This document shows, in pieces, positions 7,558 to 16,254 of a stretch of DNA of 64,000 bases; positions within the stretch are counted from its first letter, which is position 1; every line of letters starts with the position of its first letter. The position numbers and the translations under genes are program-made. The DNA comes from Chitinophagaceae bacterium UBA7600 (GTDB taxonomy: Bacteria > Bacteroidota > Bacteroidia > Chitinophagales > Chitinophagaceae), in NCBI GenBank assembly GCA_002478885.1, contig DLKC01000089.1:1-64000 (forward strand), written 5' to 3'. The notes under the pieces were generated by a model that saw only the letters and a program-made list of their open reading frames with translations, ran no database searches and was not told the origin of the DNA.

Positions 7558-8982
7558 TTATTTTATATATGGGCTTTTAAAACCCAGTTTCTTTAATCCA
7601 TTTTGAACGTCGGGAATGTTCATAAACAGTTTCCAGATTAACCCCGACCTGTAATTTTCGATCATCACAACAATGGGTCCTTCATCAATAGCGAGGTGCG
7701 TTTTTGCATACCAATTGTGTTCTTCACTAAAGCCATCGGCAAAACCGTAGTTGCCCCAGATTTTATCTCCATGGTCATAATAAAAGTGTTTCAGGGCCTG
7801 TATGGACAATTCCGGCGTATAAGGCATTGAAGACAGTGCCGCAGTGGGTTGAATAACACCACGATCATTGTCGGGGCTATGGGCAAGGTAGCCTTTGTAA
7901 CTGTCGCCGGCAGTTAAGCCCCAGCAATTTTCAGCGTAACCTTTGAAGTGATGGGGATTTTCCATGCAATATGCCCGGTTAATGAGTGTATGATTTTTCC
8001 CCTGCAAAAAATAATCGTTGCCTGCCGAGTCAATTAATCCGCGAGGATCAATACCCTGGAAAGTATATTGCTCGAAGAATAAGGGTCCGCCTTTGTCGGA
8101 ATTATAGTTGCCAAGTGGTAAAGTATAACCATAATATTTTTTTCCGTTTTTGAAACCTTCGCTCCCTGCCCAGGTTCCATTATAAACATCTTTTGAAATG
8201 GAATGATTAGGGGAGGCTGCAGACAAGATGTAAGTGATTAAACATTCGTTCCAACCCCAGATAGGGAAGTTCATATCAAAATCATTATTCGGACTCCAAT
8301 GCCAGAATAATTTGTTTTGATGATTGGTATGCCAGTTCCAGTCTGCCGCACCCCACATAGCATTAATCCTGTTGCGTAAATATTTTTCGGGTGCTGTTTC
8401 TTTATTAAAATATTCCCGTGCACACAAAAAGCCCATCATGAGATAAGATGTTTCAACAAGATCGGCTCCATCGTCTAACCGGTCAAAAGGAATGGTTCTA
8501 CCTGTTCCTCCATTCATAAAATGCGGGTAAATGCCGTGATAACAATCAGCATGCGTTAAAAAATCCGCAATCTTAATCAGGCGGCCAACCGCGGTATCTC
8601 TTCCAATCCACCCTCTCTGAACTGCTACTATAGTTGCCATGATGCCAAAGCCGGTACCACCGATTGCTCCTGCATCAGGGCCAAAAGCTGACTTGCTCAA
8701 ATTGGGTTCATCCCATGCTTCATTAATATAATCCCAATAATATTCTGCGTGCACGGTGTTATCTCTTTCCAAAGCCAGGCCGCTTACGGGATGGGCATGG
8801 TGCCAGAAATAGCGAAAAGTTTGACGTTGCACAATATCGAGCAATTCAGAATCTGAAATATTTTTAATAATTCCAACTGATGCTATAGAATCGGGGAATG
8901 TTGCAGCTACCTTGTTTTTCTTTTGGGCAAAAGAAAAAATTGCGAACAGGCATAACACCGTTGTGCAGATTGTCTTTTTCAT
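7558..8982 (-). CDS. Secreted GH144-type (glucoamylase-family) glucanase, copy 1
   Basis: A 474-aa protein, counted from the ATG at 8982; an upstream in-frame ATG would only translate repeat sequence. Signal peptide 1-19 (MKKTICTTVLCLFAIFSFA). The catalytic (alpha/alpha)6-barrel-type domain carries the family landmarks GGTGFGIMA, DLVETSYLMMG, FWHWSPN, GWNECLITY, GIDPRGL, NCWGLTAGD and MIENYRSGLIWKLFM. It belongs to the Glycoamylase Pfam family (PF10091), CAZy GH144, whose founding member is an endo-beta-1,2-glucanase from Chitinophaga. No lipobox, so probably periplasmic. Last of three paralogues in the window. Confidence 0.88.
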   Translation of the reverse strand: MKKTICTTVLCLFAIFSFAQKKNKVAATFPDSIASVGIIKNISDSELLDIVQRQTFRYFWHHAHPVSGLALERDNTVHAEYYWDYINEAWDEPNLSKSAFGPDAGAIGGTGFGIMATIVAVQRGWIGRDTAVGRLIKIADFLTHADCYHGIYPHFMNGGTGRTIPFDRLDDGADLVETSYLMMGFLCAREYFNKETAPEKYLRNRINAMWGAADWNWHTNHQNKLFWHWSPNNDFDMNFPIWGWNECLITYILSAASPNHSISKDVYNGTWAGSEGFKNGKKYYGYTLPLGNYNSDKGGPLFFEQYTFQGIDPRGLIDSAGNDYFLQGKNHTLINRAYCMENPHHFKGYAENCWGLTAGDSYKGYLAHSPDNDRGVIQPTAALSSMPYTPELSIQALKHFYYDHGDKIWGNYGFADGFSEEHNWYAKTHLAIDEGPIVVMIENYRSGLIWKLFMNIPDVQNGLKKLGFKSPYIK

Positions 8983-8990
8983 GATAGTAT

Positions 8991-9170
8991 ATTTTTCAGG
9001 GTACAGGCTTTCGATCATTATGGCATCGCCTGTTGCGTCGCATTCCATTCATCGTTCCGGGGTTCTGTTGAGCATGGTACATCACTTTTACTGATGCCTC
9101 TTGTTATGCAGTTAAAGTGCTTGCGACGCAACGAAGCTGCCATGAAATGCTGCAGCCAGTATCTTTATTT
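8991..9170. repeat. Repeat pair: two A-type arms head to head
   Basis: The reverse arm (8991-9060) belongs to a variant reading GAACGATGAATGGAATGCG then ACGCAACAGGCGATGCC on the minus strand; the same variant occurs at 39217-39281 and, more loosely, at 36754-36817. The forward arm (9110-9170) has GTGCTTGCGACGCAACGAAG and tail GCAGCCAGTATCTTTATT. The pair occupies most of the gap between the first and second GH144 genes, and the reverse tail is 8 bp from the ATG of the first. Confidence 0.7.
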
Positions 9171-9256
9171 TCTTTTTGTTTCTTCTTCTAATTTTTTCAG
9201 GCCTTGCTGTATCTCCGGATTACATAAATAATTTCCATATCAACCCTGATAGCTTC

Positions 9257-10627
9257 TTATTTAATATAAGGACTTTCGAAACCTAATTTCTTTAACCCAT
9301 CCTTTACCTCCGGGCAACTCATAAATAATTTCCAGAGCAAACCACTGCGGTAATTTTCGATCATCGCAACCTCGGGGCCCTGATCGATGGACAGGTACCA
9401 GGGCTTGCACCATTTTTCGCTTACACTAAAGGCATCGTAAAAACCATATTTGCCCCAGATAACATTGCCCAGGCTGTCGTTCTCGTACCAATGCCTTATT
9501 GCTGCAAGTGATTCTTTTGGTGTATATGGAATAGAAGATATTGCCGCAGTGGGAGAGATTACACCCAAATCATTTTCATCGTTTGGTGCATGTGCCGCAT
9601 AAAATTTTACGGAATAGCTTGCCGTTAATCCCCAACTGCTGTCGCTGTAACCCGCATAATGTTTAGGATTATCGACACACCACTGGTAATTAATGTGTGC
9701 AAGGCTACTCATCTCTTTCCAGTAATTCGCATATTCGTCTTTTAAGCCATGCGGGTCGAGGCCAAGATAAGAATAGTGTGCCCAGAATAAAGAAGCGCCG
9801 TGCGGTGGATTGCCCTGGTAACGTAAATGCAACGTATCATTTTTGTAGAAAGTTGTTTTGCTTATTTCCCCATTTTGTGCCCAACCCTGTTGGTAAACTT
9901 CAGCGGGAACTCCGTGAGTTGGAGACGATGCGCCAAGCACATAAAAAATAAGGCACTCATTGTAACCATGCACAGGGAAGTTCATTTGCCATGCATACTC
10001 CGGGCTCCAGTGCCAATACAAAACATTTTGCGCGCCGTTGCGATACCAGTCATAATCCACATCTTTCCAAAGTTTGTCGATGCGTGCAGCCAATTGTTTT
10101 TCCTTTTCATTTCCATCTTTATAATATTGACGCACACACAGCAGGCCCTGAAAAAGAAATGATGTCTCCACAAGGTCGCCGCCATTATCTTTTTGCCCGA
10201 ATGGCTTTACATGTCCATTTTCTCCATTAATCCAATGCGGGAATGCGCCATGAAAACGATCTGCCTTTTCTAAAAATGAGATGATTTTTTCAAAACGCTC
10301 CTCACCCTGTTGCCTTGTAATGTAGCCACGTTCAATGCCTGCAAGAATTGCCATCACACCAAAGCCGCTGCCGCCTGTTGCAACAGTGCGCTGGTCATGA
10401 TCGGGATAATCGCCATCCATATGAATACGTTCGGGGGCCATGCCGCTGTTGGGTTCTGCACCTGTCCAGAAAAAATCAAACGTTCTTCGCTCAACCGAGT
10501 CGAGCAGTGCGGAATCACTCAAATTTTTAGGGTTACCAACGGCGGTTATTGCAGTACTTTTTTGCTGCTGTTTACAGGAAAACAAAATAGCGCAGAGCAG
10601 CAAAATACTTAGAGAAATTTTTTTCAT
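9257..10627 (-). CDS. Lipoprotein GH144-type glucanase, copy 2
   Basis: A 456-aa lipoprotein from the ATG at 10627. The signal ends in the lipobox LFSC, so Cys17 is the predicted lipid anchor. The catalytic domain matches copy 1 throughout (GGSGFGVMA, DLVETSFLFQG, YWHWSPEY, GYNECLIFY, GLDPHGL, SSWGLTASYS, MIENYRSGLLWKLFM). Surface or periplasmic lipid-anchored endo-glucanase of the GH144 family by homology. The paralogues differ in anchoring: signal peptide only (copy 1), lipoprotein (copy 2), lipoprotein with an extra domain (copy 3), which suggests division of labour by location. Confidence 0.88.
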   Translation of the reverse strand: MKKISLSILLLCAILFSCKQQQKSTAITAVGNPKNLSDSALLDSVERRTFDFFWTGAEPNSGMAPERIHMDGDYPDHDQRTVATGGSGFGVMAILAGIERGYITRQQGEERFEKIISFLEKADRFHGAFPHWINGENGHVKPFGQKDNGGDLVETSFLFQGLLCVRQYYKDGNEKEKQLAARIDKLWKDVDYDWYRNGAQNVLYWHWSPEYAWQMNFPVHGYNECLIFYVLGASSPTHGVPAEVYQQGWAQNGEISKTTFYKNDTLHLRYQGNPPHGASLFWAHYSYLGLDPHGLKDEYANYWKEMSSLAHINYQWCVDNPKHYAGYSDSSWGLTASYSVKFYAAHAPNDENDLGVISPTAAISSIPYTPKESLAAIRHWYENDSLGNVIWGKYGFYDAFSVSEKWCKPWYLSIDQGPEVAMIENYRSGLLWKLFMSCPEVKDGLKKLGFESPYIK

Positions 10628-10689
10628 GGCAGATATGTTCGTTAATAATTGACTTATTCTTTTGTTACCAGCTTCCGTGCTTATCGCAT

Positions 10690-10880
10690 CGGCTGCTGTG
10701 CTATAGTGCCGGCTGTCCGGCATCACTCACTTCATCACCGGGAACAAACTTGACCAGGTCGTAAGACGTGAGATAGTCTTCTGTTGATGTTGCACGCCTG
10801 GCGAATATTGATTCAATCGTATAAGTGCGCGACGCAAGTAAAGCCTTATCTATAAATCACAGACCGGTTCACAATGATTT
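10690..10880 (+). repeat. Long repeat pair (S reverse, A forward) with conserved spacer
   Basis: The reverse S arm (about 10690-10745) reads GAAGTGAGTGATGCCGGAC on the minus strand and is diverged. The forward A arm (10819-10880) starts GTATAAGTGCGCGACGCAAG with tail AGACCGGTTCACAATG. The spacer between them shares blocks in order with the spacer at 97-169, including CTTGACCAG, ACGTGAGATAGTCT, CGAATAT and ATTCAA. The A tail ends 4 bp from the stop codon of the gene at 10885. Confidence 0.75.
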
Positions 10881-10884
10881 CTGC

Positions 10885-12882
10885 TTAACGGATGAGTACC
10901 GTTGTTCCATGCAACGAAATTCTTTTGTTTGCCACATCGTTGTATTCGAGTATCCAAACATATGCACCCGCAGGTTGTTGCTGGCTGTTTACCGTGCCAT
11001 CCCATTTTCTTGTCCAGTCTTTTGTTTCAAATATCAACTGGCCATACCGGTTATACACGCGAAAAATAAGGTTGGTAGCCTTGTATGCATTCAGCGGATA
11101 AAGATAATCGTTATGCCCATCGTTATTAGGCGTAAATGCTGAAGGCACGGCAATAAAACAATTGGCTGCAACTTTCACAAGATGAAGGGCAGAGTCGGCA
11201 CAACCCGTGCTGTCAGCAACTCTCAACATCACCGGAAAATTTTTCTCGCTGCCCGAAACATAATAATACTGCAAAGGTGGATCTTGTTTATAGCTCAATT
11301 GCCCGTTGCCAAAGCTCCATTGCCAGCTTTGAATTTTGCCAGTGCTCAGGTCTTTGAACGAAACCGTATCTGTTGGCGGGCATATATATTCTGTGTTGCT
11401 GAAAGCAGCTTTCACCGGTATACTATTTAAGACCTTGACAGTAACTTTTGCTGTATCGCTACAGCCATCTGGCGACGTAACTTCAACCGTATAAATTGTT
11501 GTTGTGACCGGGGTTGCTTTCGGCGATTGAACCGTTGTTCCGGATAATCCTGTTGCCGGTGTCCATAAGTAAGTGGTTCCCGTGCTTGCATGTAAGGTAA
11601 CTGAGTTACCATTACAAATCGTTGTATCGGGTTTCGCTTTTACGTTGGTGCCTATCATTATTACATGCGTGCTATCCGAAGTTGTGCAGCCGCCCAGTGT
11701 TGTTATTTGCACGTAATATGTTCCGCTGTCTTCCAACACAGAATTGAAAATATGCGGAAAGGGAATATTGTCGTAAAAGCCGTTGGGCCCGCTCCACAGG
11801 TAGCTTGCACCACCTTCTGCTTTAAACTCCAGATCGGTTCCTGCGCAAACGGGAGAGTTGTTGGTAACACTGATACCTGTTGGGATTCCATCGACATGAA
11901 TGATCACTGTATTAGAAACAACCCGACAATTTATATTATTCATATTCGCCTGTTCTGCGCCGGTAAGCCTGTAGAAAATAGTGTCTGCTGTTGAAAATGT
12001 ATTCGAATAAGTATTGGTTGTGGCGCGGGGAATATCGATCCATGTAGCCCCACTGTCAAAACTCCGCTGCCATTGCAAAGAAGGAACATTGTAGTACGCA
12101 TCCATAACACCGGTAATCGATATTGTTGCATTTTGTTGGTAGCAAACACTTTTCACTATGGTTGTCGGTGGTTCATTATCGAAAGCGATCTTTACTTTAG
12201 GGCCCAGCGGTTGTATTTGTATATCATCAACCGCAAAGTCTTCAGCGCACAAATAAGTTGAGTGGAGTAAGGTAAGTTTTGGGACAAGCTTTGTAACACC
12301 GGGCGGAACAGTAAAGTCAAAACCATATGTGTTGAATGGATATTGATCCGGCGGTGAATACCCTACACCAGGCCTTGTGGTATCTTTTTTTACAAGGTTA
12401 CCATTGCCGTCTTCTATGCGGTATTCAAATACCGGGAAATCCTTCCCATACTGGCAATCGGAAGGCCGATCAATATTAATAACAGAGAACGAGTAATGAT
12501 AGATAGTTGCATTGCATAAACTCTTTGTAACAGTATCCTGGTAAACGATCCTGTTTGTTGTGGATGAAGTATTATTGATGAGCATCATCATTCCAAAGTC
12601 AGTTGGTCCATGATCGTGTGAAAGCGGTATCCATTCATCCGCAAAGCACCCCTTGATATTCATGCGCCTTACAATTGTATATGTGCCTGGTGGCGGACAG
12701 AGTTCCGCATCATATTTAAAATCTGTTTTGCCCGTTGGTATCGAAGGCCCGATAGTGCCCGGATCGTTATTTCCTTCGCCGAACGTTTGAATAAACACAG
12801 GATCGCCCAACTGCGCCGTTGCTACAGAAACACTCCCTACAAAAAGCACCAGGAATAAAAAATATTTTATATCCTTCCTCAT
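10885..12882 (-). CDS. Large secreted PKD/Ig-like protein with type B (gliding-motility) C-terminal domain
   Basis: A 665-aa secreted protein with signal peptide about 1-23. The N-terminal half looks like a lectin or jelly-roll region (two Asp/Gly-rich blocks, then DDIQIQPLGP). The middle has Ig-like segments (CAGTDLEFKAEGGASYLWSG; CNGNSVTLHASTGTTYLW) and a PKD domain (SFKDLSTGKIQSWQWSFGNG). The C-terminal about 90 residues form the gliding-motility-associated/type B sorting domain: VPSAFTPNNDGHNDYLYP, VYNRYGQLIFET and WDGTVNSQQQPAGAYVW. Such proteins leave the cell by the type IX secretion system. Lying between GH144 genes, it may be a surface glycan-binding or adhesion protein (inference). 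Confidence 0.85.
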   Translation of the reverse strand: MRKDIKYFLFLVLFVGSVSVATAQLGDPVFIQTFGEGNNDPGTIGPSIPTGKTDFKYDAELCPPPGTYTIVRRMNIKGCFADEWIPLSHDHGPTDFGMMMLINNTSSTTNRIVYQDTVTKSLCNATIYHYSFSVINIDRPSDCQYGKDFPVFEYRIEDGNGNLVKKDTTRPGVGYSPPDQYPFNTYGFDFTVPPGVTKLVPKLTLLHSTYLCAEDFAVDDIQIQPLGPKVKIAFDNEPPTTIVKSVCYQQNATISITGVMDAYYNVPSLQWQRSFDSGATWIDIPRATTNTYSNTFSTADTIFYRLTGAEQANMNNINCRVVSNTVIIHVDGIPTGISVTNNSPVCAGTDLEFKAEGGASYLWSGPNGFYDNIPFPHIFNSVLEDSGTYYVQITTLGGCTTSDSTHVIMIGTNVKAKPDTTICNGNSVTLHASTGTTYLWTPATGLSGTTVQSPKATPVTTTIYTVEVTSPDGCSDTAKVTVKVLNSIPVKAAFSNTEYICPPTDTVSFKDLSTGKIQSWQWSFGNGQLSYKQDPPLQYYYVSGSEKNFPVMLRVADSTGCADSALHLVKVAANCFIAVPSAFTPNNDGHNDYLYPLNAYKATNLIFRVYNRYGQLIFETKDWTRKWDGTVNSQQQPAGAYVWILEYNDVANKRISLHGTTVLIR

Positions 12883-12928
12883 AGCATAGCAACTGGCAAA
12901 TAATGACCGCCCAATTTTTTGGTTTTAA

Positions 12929-13080
12929 ATTTTTGGTTACAAGCTTAATCCCTTCGTGGCATCGCCTGTTGTGTCACTCACTTTGAGGTTCTGAACATCA
13001 GTCGACCGTTGACAGAAAGTACAAGAGTGCGACGCAAGTAAAGCTTGTTTTTTGCGTTAAAGCCGGGTTAACTATTTTTC
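12929..13080 (+). repeat. Compact repeat pair (S reverse, A forward)
   Basis: The reverse S arm (12929-12996) reads on the minus strand AAGTGAGTGACACAACAGGC followed by GATGCCACGAAG, then tail AAGCTTGTAACCAAAAATTT. The forward A arm (13019-13080) reads GTACAAGAGTGCGACGCAAG with tail AAAGCCGGGTTAACTATTTT. The spacer is only about 22 nt, making this the shortest complete pair. The A tail ends 4 bp from the stop codon at 13085. Confidence 0.85.
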
Positions 13081-13084
13081 TTCT

Positions 13085-14758
13085 TTACAAATTGGGGCTG
13101 CTAAATCCCAACGCCTTCATACCGGTTTTTATTTCAGGGCAACTCATAAACAAATTCCACAACAAAGCTGTTCTGTAATTTTCTATCATGACGATTTCGG
13201 GGCCCTGGTCAATAGCGAGATATGAATCGGCAAACCAGCAATTGTGCAGGTTAAATGCATCGACAAAACCATAATCTCCCCAGAGTTTGTTGCCCATTGT
13301 ATAGTAAAAAAACTTAAGCGCATTCATCGATTCAACCGGCGTGTATGGCAGGGAAGAAATCGCTGCGGTTGGTGAAATCGTTCCATTGTCGTTGCCCGGT
13401 GCATGTGCATTGTAGCCATTTTCTTCGTCACTCGCAGTAAGGCCCCAGCAAAGGTTACTATAGCCATAGAATTTTGCTGCATTTATAACGCAATAGTTGT
13501 AATTGATTTTGGCATGTGCTGTATCCTGAGTCCAGTAAGCTGCATACGCATCGCTAAGCGAGTGAGGATCTATTCCCAAAAAAGAATAGTGAGCAAAAAA
13601 CAATGGGCCACCGTTTGCAGGGCCAAGCGGCAATTGAATGCTATAATAACTGTTGCCATTTTTTATTGCGCCGTTCGATGCCCAACCGTTGTCGTAAACT
13701 GGTTTTGTTATTGCCGAAATATTGGAAGAAGCTGCAAGTGCATAAACGATCAAGGCTTCATTCCAACCGGTAATTTTCATATTCATGTCCCAATTGTAAT
13801 TCGGGCTCCAATGCCAATACAAAACATTTTCGTTACTTTTTTGAAACCAGTTAAAGTCAACGGCATTCCACAAAGTGTTGATATCATTCCGAAGCAATGT
13901 TTCTTTGGCATCGGTCGTGTTAAAATATTGCCTAGCACAAAGCAGTCCCTGCATTAAATAAGAAGTTTCAACAAGATCTGCTCCATCATCCTTTGTACTG
14001 AAAGGAACCGTTGCACCGGTGGCGCCATTAATCCAATGGGCATAAGCACCATGAAAAGCCGTACAATTATTTTTATAAAAACTCACGATCTTTTGTATGC
14101 GTTGCAATGCGTCTGTTCGTGTAATGAAATTCCTGTTCGCTGCAACAATGATGGACATTATGCCGAAGCCCGTTCCCCCGGTAGTGCAAATATCGCCTGA
14201 CGAATTTCTTTCCCTCGCCAAACCGCTAACCGGGTGGCCAAAATCCCAAAAATATTTAAACGTTTGCTTTTGCACAAGGTCGAGCAAGGCGCTATCAGTG
14301 ATGCGTGTAAACTTATCTGTTGAATCAAGGACCGTTGCTACGGCCAGGTTTACAGGCAGCTTTAACGCAACCGCATCTTTCGATTTTAAATTTGTGGTAA
14401 GCGCAACATCATAATGGGTAATATTTGCAAGTGCCGCAGCGGGTGTAAGAACCAGGGTGCTATCGCCATTTTCGTAGGAAGCTGTGTAGTTTACCGCAAC
14501 GCCGTACTTCGTTTTATAAGTTACTCCTGAGGCAACGGACGCATGATCAACCGGCGCGGAGAAAGTGAATTTAATAATTGAATTAACGGGCACGCCGTGA
14601 TAATTGTACCCACTGTTAACACCGTTCACCTCAAGTGTTTTGAAATTGAAAGGACCGGGCACGGGTAAAGGCGGTTCAACAGGACCGGATGATCCCTTGC
14701 TGCAGCCCAATAAAGCTGCGGCGACACAAAGAGTAACAAAATTGCATTTGTTCAACAA
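13085..14758 (-). CDS. Lipoprotein GH144-type glucanase with N-terminal Big_5-like domain, copy 3
   Basis: A 557-aa lipoprotein (lipobox LLGC, Cys19). Residues about 37-150 form an Ig-like Big_5-type domain (VPVNSIIKFTFSAPVDHASV), absent from the other two copies. The rest is the GH144/Glycoamylase catalytic domain (GGTGFGIMS, DLVETSYLMQG, YWHWSPNY, GWNEALIVY, FFAHYSFLGIDPHSL, MIENYRTALLWNLFM). The start is TTG at 14758 (or TTG at 14755): no in-frame ATG precedes the signal peptide, and an out-of-frame ATG just upstream opens a three-codon mini-ORF. It begins 11 bp after the upstream GH30 gene, so it is the third gene of a GH30-GH30-GH144 operon. Confidence 0.87.
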   Translation of the reverse strand: MLNKCNFVTLCVAAALLGCSKGSSGPVEPPLPVPGPFNFKTLEVNGVNSGYNYHGVPVNSIIKFTFSAPVDHASVASGVTYKTKYGVAVNYTASYENGDSTLVLTPAAALANITHYDVALTTNLKSKDAVALKLPVNLAVATVLDSTDKFTRITDSALLDLVQKQTFKYFWDFGHPVSGLARERNSSGDICTTGGTGFGIMSIIVAANRNFITRTDALQRIQKIVSFYKNNCTAFHGAYAHWINGATGATVPFSTKDDGADLVETSYLMQGLLCARQYFNTTDAKETLLRNDINTLWNAVDFNWFQKSNENVLYWHWSPNYNWDMNMKITGWNEALIVYALAASSNISAITKPVYDNGWASNGAIKNGNSYYSIQLPLGPANGGPLFFAHYSFLGIDPHSLSDAYAAYWTQDTAHAKINYNYCVINAAKFYGYSNLCWGLTASDEENGYNAHAPGNDNGTISPTAAISSLPYTPVESMNALKFFYYTMGNKLWGDYGFVDAFNLHNCWFADSYLAIDQGPEIVMIENYRTALLWNLFMSCPEIKTGMKALGFSSPNL

Positions 14759-14769
14759 AGCATTACTGT

Positions 14770-16236
14770 TTATTTTATCACATAAGTGTTCATCGAATGC
14801 GGCCTTGCCTTTGCTTCAGCAGCCTTTCCATTGATCCAGATAAAAAATGGCGTATCGATATTGCCCTGGTTCATTACAACGACAACAACTGAGCCATCAT
14901 TATTTTTAAAAGCTGTTGTAAGCAACTGGCTGCGACTTGGGCTGCTGATGATTCTCTTAGCACCCGGTTGAATAAACTTAGAGAAGTGACCGATATAATA
15001 GTAAGCATTTGTGTAGATCAATTGCCCTGTTCTTGTATCTGCATGTATTGGCGCAAAACAAAAATTGCCTACATGATTGGGGCCACCGGTTTGGTCAAGA
15101 ATAATATTCCAGTCGGTAAACCCAACCATGCCGTTGTTGAAATCATTGATCATCGACCTGCCATATCTTTCACCCAGTGCCCATGCGTTGAATTTTGTTG
15201 AATCGAAGCTTTCAGCACATCCTTCTGTAAACAGGATGTTTTTATCGGGCCAGGCCTCATGCACTCTTTTCAGGTTATCGTACATTTCTGTTCCCCCGCT
15301 CCAGCTTTCATACCAGTGAAATCCTAAACCCCAGATGTATTTGGCCGCTTCAGGATCATCGAAGTAAGTTTCTGCCCGTTGGTAAACAAGATCACGGTTA
15401 TGATCCCATACAATGATCTTTCTATCTTTCAAACCCTCTTTCTCCATTGTTGGCCCAAGACTTTTTTTCAAAAAATCCCTTTCTTCTTCTGCGCTGTATA
15501 TACAACTTTCCCATCGTTGTGTTGCCATTGGTTCATTTTGCACACTAATACCCCAGATTGGAATTCCTTCTTTCTCATAGTCCTTGATAAACTTTGTATA
15601 GTATAAAGCCCAGCTATCGTAAAATTCCGGTTTCAGTTTACCGCCGTGCAGCATATCATTGTTAGTCTTCATCCATGCGGGCGGGCTCCATGGGCTTGCA
15701 AACATGGTAAGCTTGCCTCCTGCAGCAGCAATGGCTTCTTTAATGAAGGGGATTTTATATTTTCTGTCATGGTCAATATTAAACGAGGTAAGGTCTTTAG
15801 CGCTATCGCTAACATAATTGTAAGTGTCGCTGCTGAAATCGCAACTGTTGATATTTGTTCTTCCAACGGTATATCCAATTCCCGACTGTTTGTCAAAAAA
15901 CGCTTTCAATATTTCCTGCTGCTTGTCTTTTGGCATTTTATAAAAAGTTTCGGCGGCTGCATCGGTCAACGCTGCACCAATGCCAAAATAATCCTGGAAA
16001 GTTTTGGTGGGATCAACAAATACACAAACCTGGGTTTCAACAGGCTGGCCCATCTCTTTAAAAGAAAGCGTATCAGTTGCCGTAAGCCTTAGTTGAGTGC
16101 TGTCTGCCGTGGTGTATGCAACCGCTGTTTTACCTTCCGCATTAAAAGCTGCTACCGGTGATTGGGTGACTTCTTCTTTTTGTTCGGCGCAGGAGGCCAG
16201 GATTAAAAGCGCTGCGGGAATGAATATTTTTTTCAT
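14770..16236 (-). CDS. GH30 glycoside hydrolase, lipoprotein (copy A)
   Basis: A 488-aa lipoprotein (lipobox LASC, Cys16). GH30 (beta/alpha)8 barrel plus flanking beta domain. N-terminal FGIGAALTDAAAETF, SPWSPPAWMKTN at about 181-192, acid/base Glu235 in QNEPMATQRWE and nucleophile Glu338 in LFTEGCAESF. GH30 enzymes include beta-1,6-glucanases, beta-glucosidases, glucosylceramidases and xylanases; the subfamily cannot be fixed by eye, but the LFTEGC pattern resembles the glucosylceramidase/beta-glucosidase side. Middle gene of the GH30-GH30-GH144 operon. Confidence 0.9.
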   Translation of the reverse strand: MKKIFIPAALLILASCAEQKEEVTQSPVAAFNAEGKTAVAYTTADSTQLRLTATDTLSFKEMGQPVETQVCVFVDPTKTFQDYFGIGAALTDAAAETFYKMPKDKQQEILKAFFDKQSGIGYTVGRTNINSCDFSSDTYNYVSDSAKDLTSFNIDHDRKYKIPFIKEAIAAAGGKLTMFASPWSPPAWMKTNNDMLHGGKLKPEFYDSWALYYTKFIKDYEKEGIPIWGISVQNEPMATQRWESCIYSAEEERDFLKKSLGPTMEKEGLKDRKIIVWDHNRDLVYQRAETYFDDPEAAKYIWGLGFHWYESWSGGTEMYDNLKRVHEAWPDKNILFTEGCAESFDSTKFNAWALGERYGRSMINDFNNGMVGFTDWNIILDQTGGPNHVGNFCFAPIHADTRTGQLIYTNAYYYIGHFSKFIQPGAKRIISSPSRSQLLTTAFKNNDGSVVVVVMNQGNIDTPFFIWINGKAAEAKARPHSMNTYVIK

Positions 16237-16254
16237 AATTGGCTGTTTAAGATT

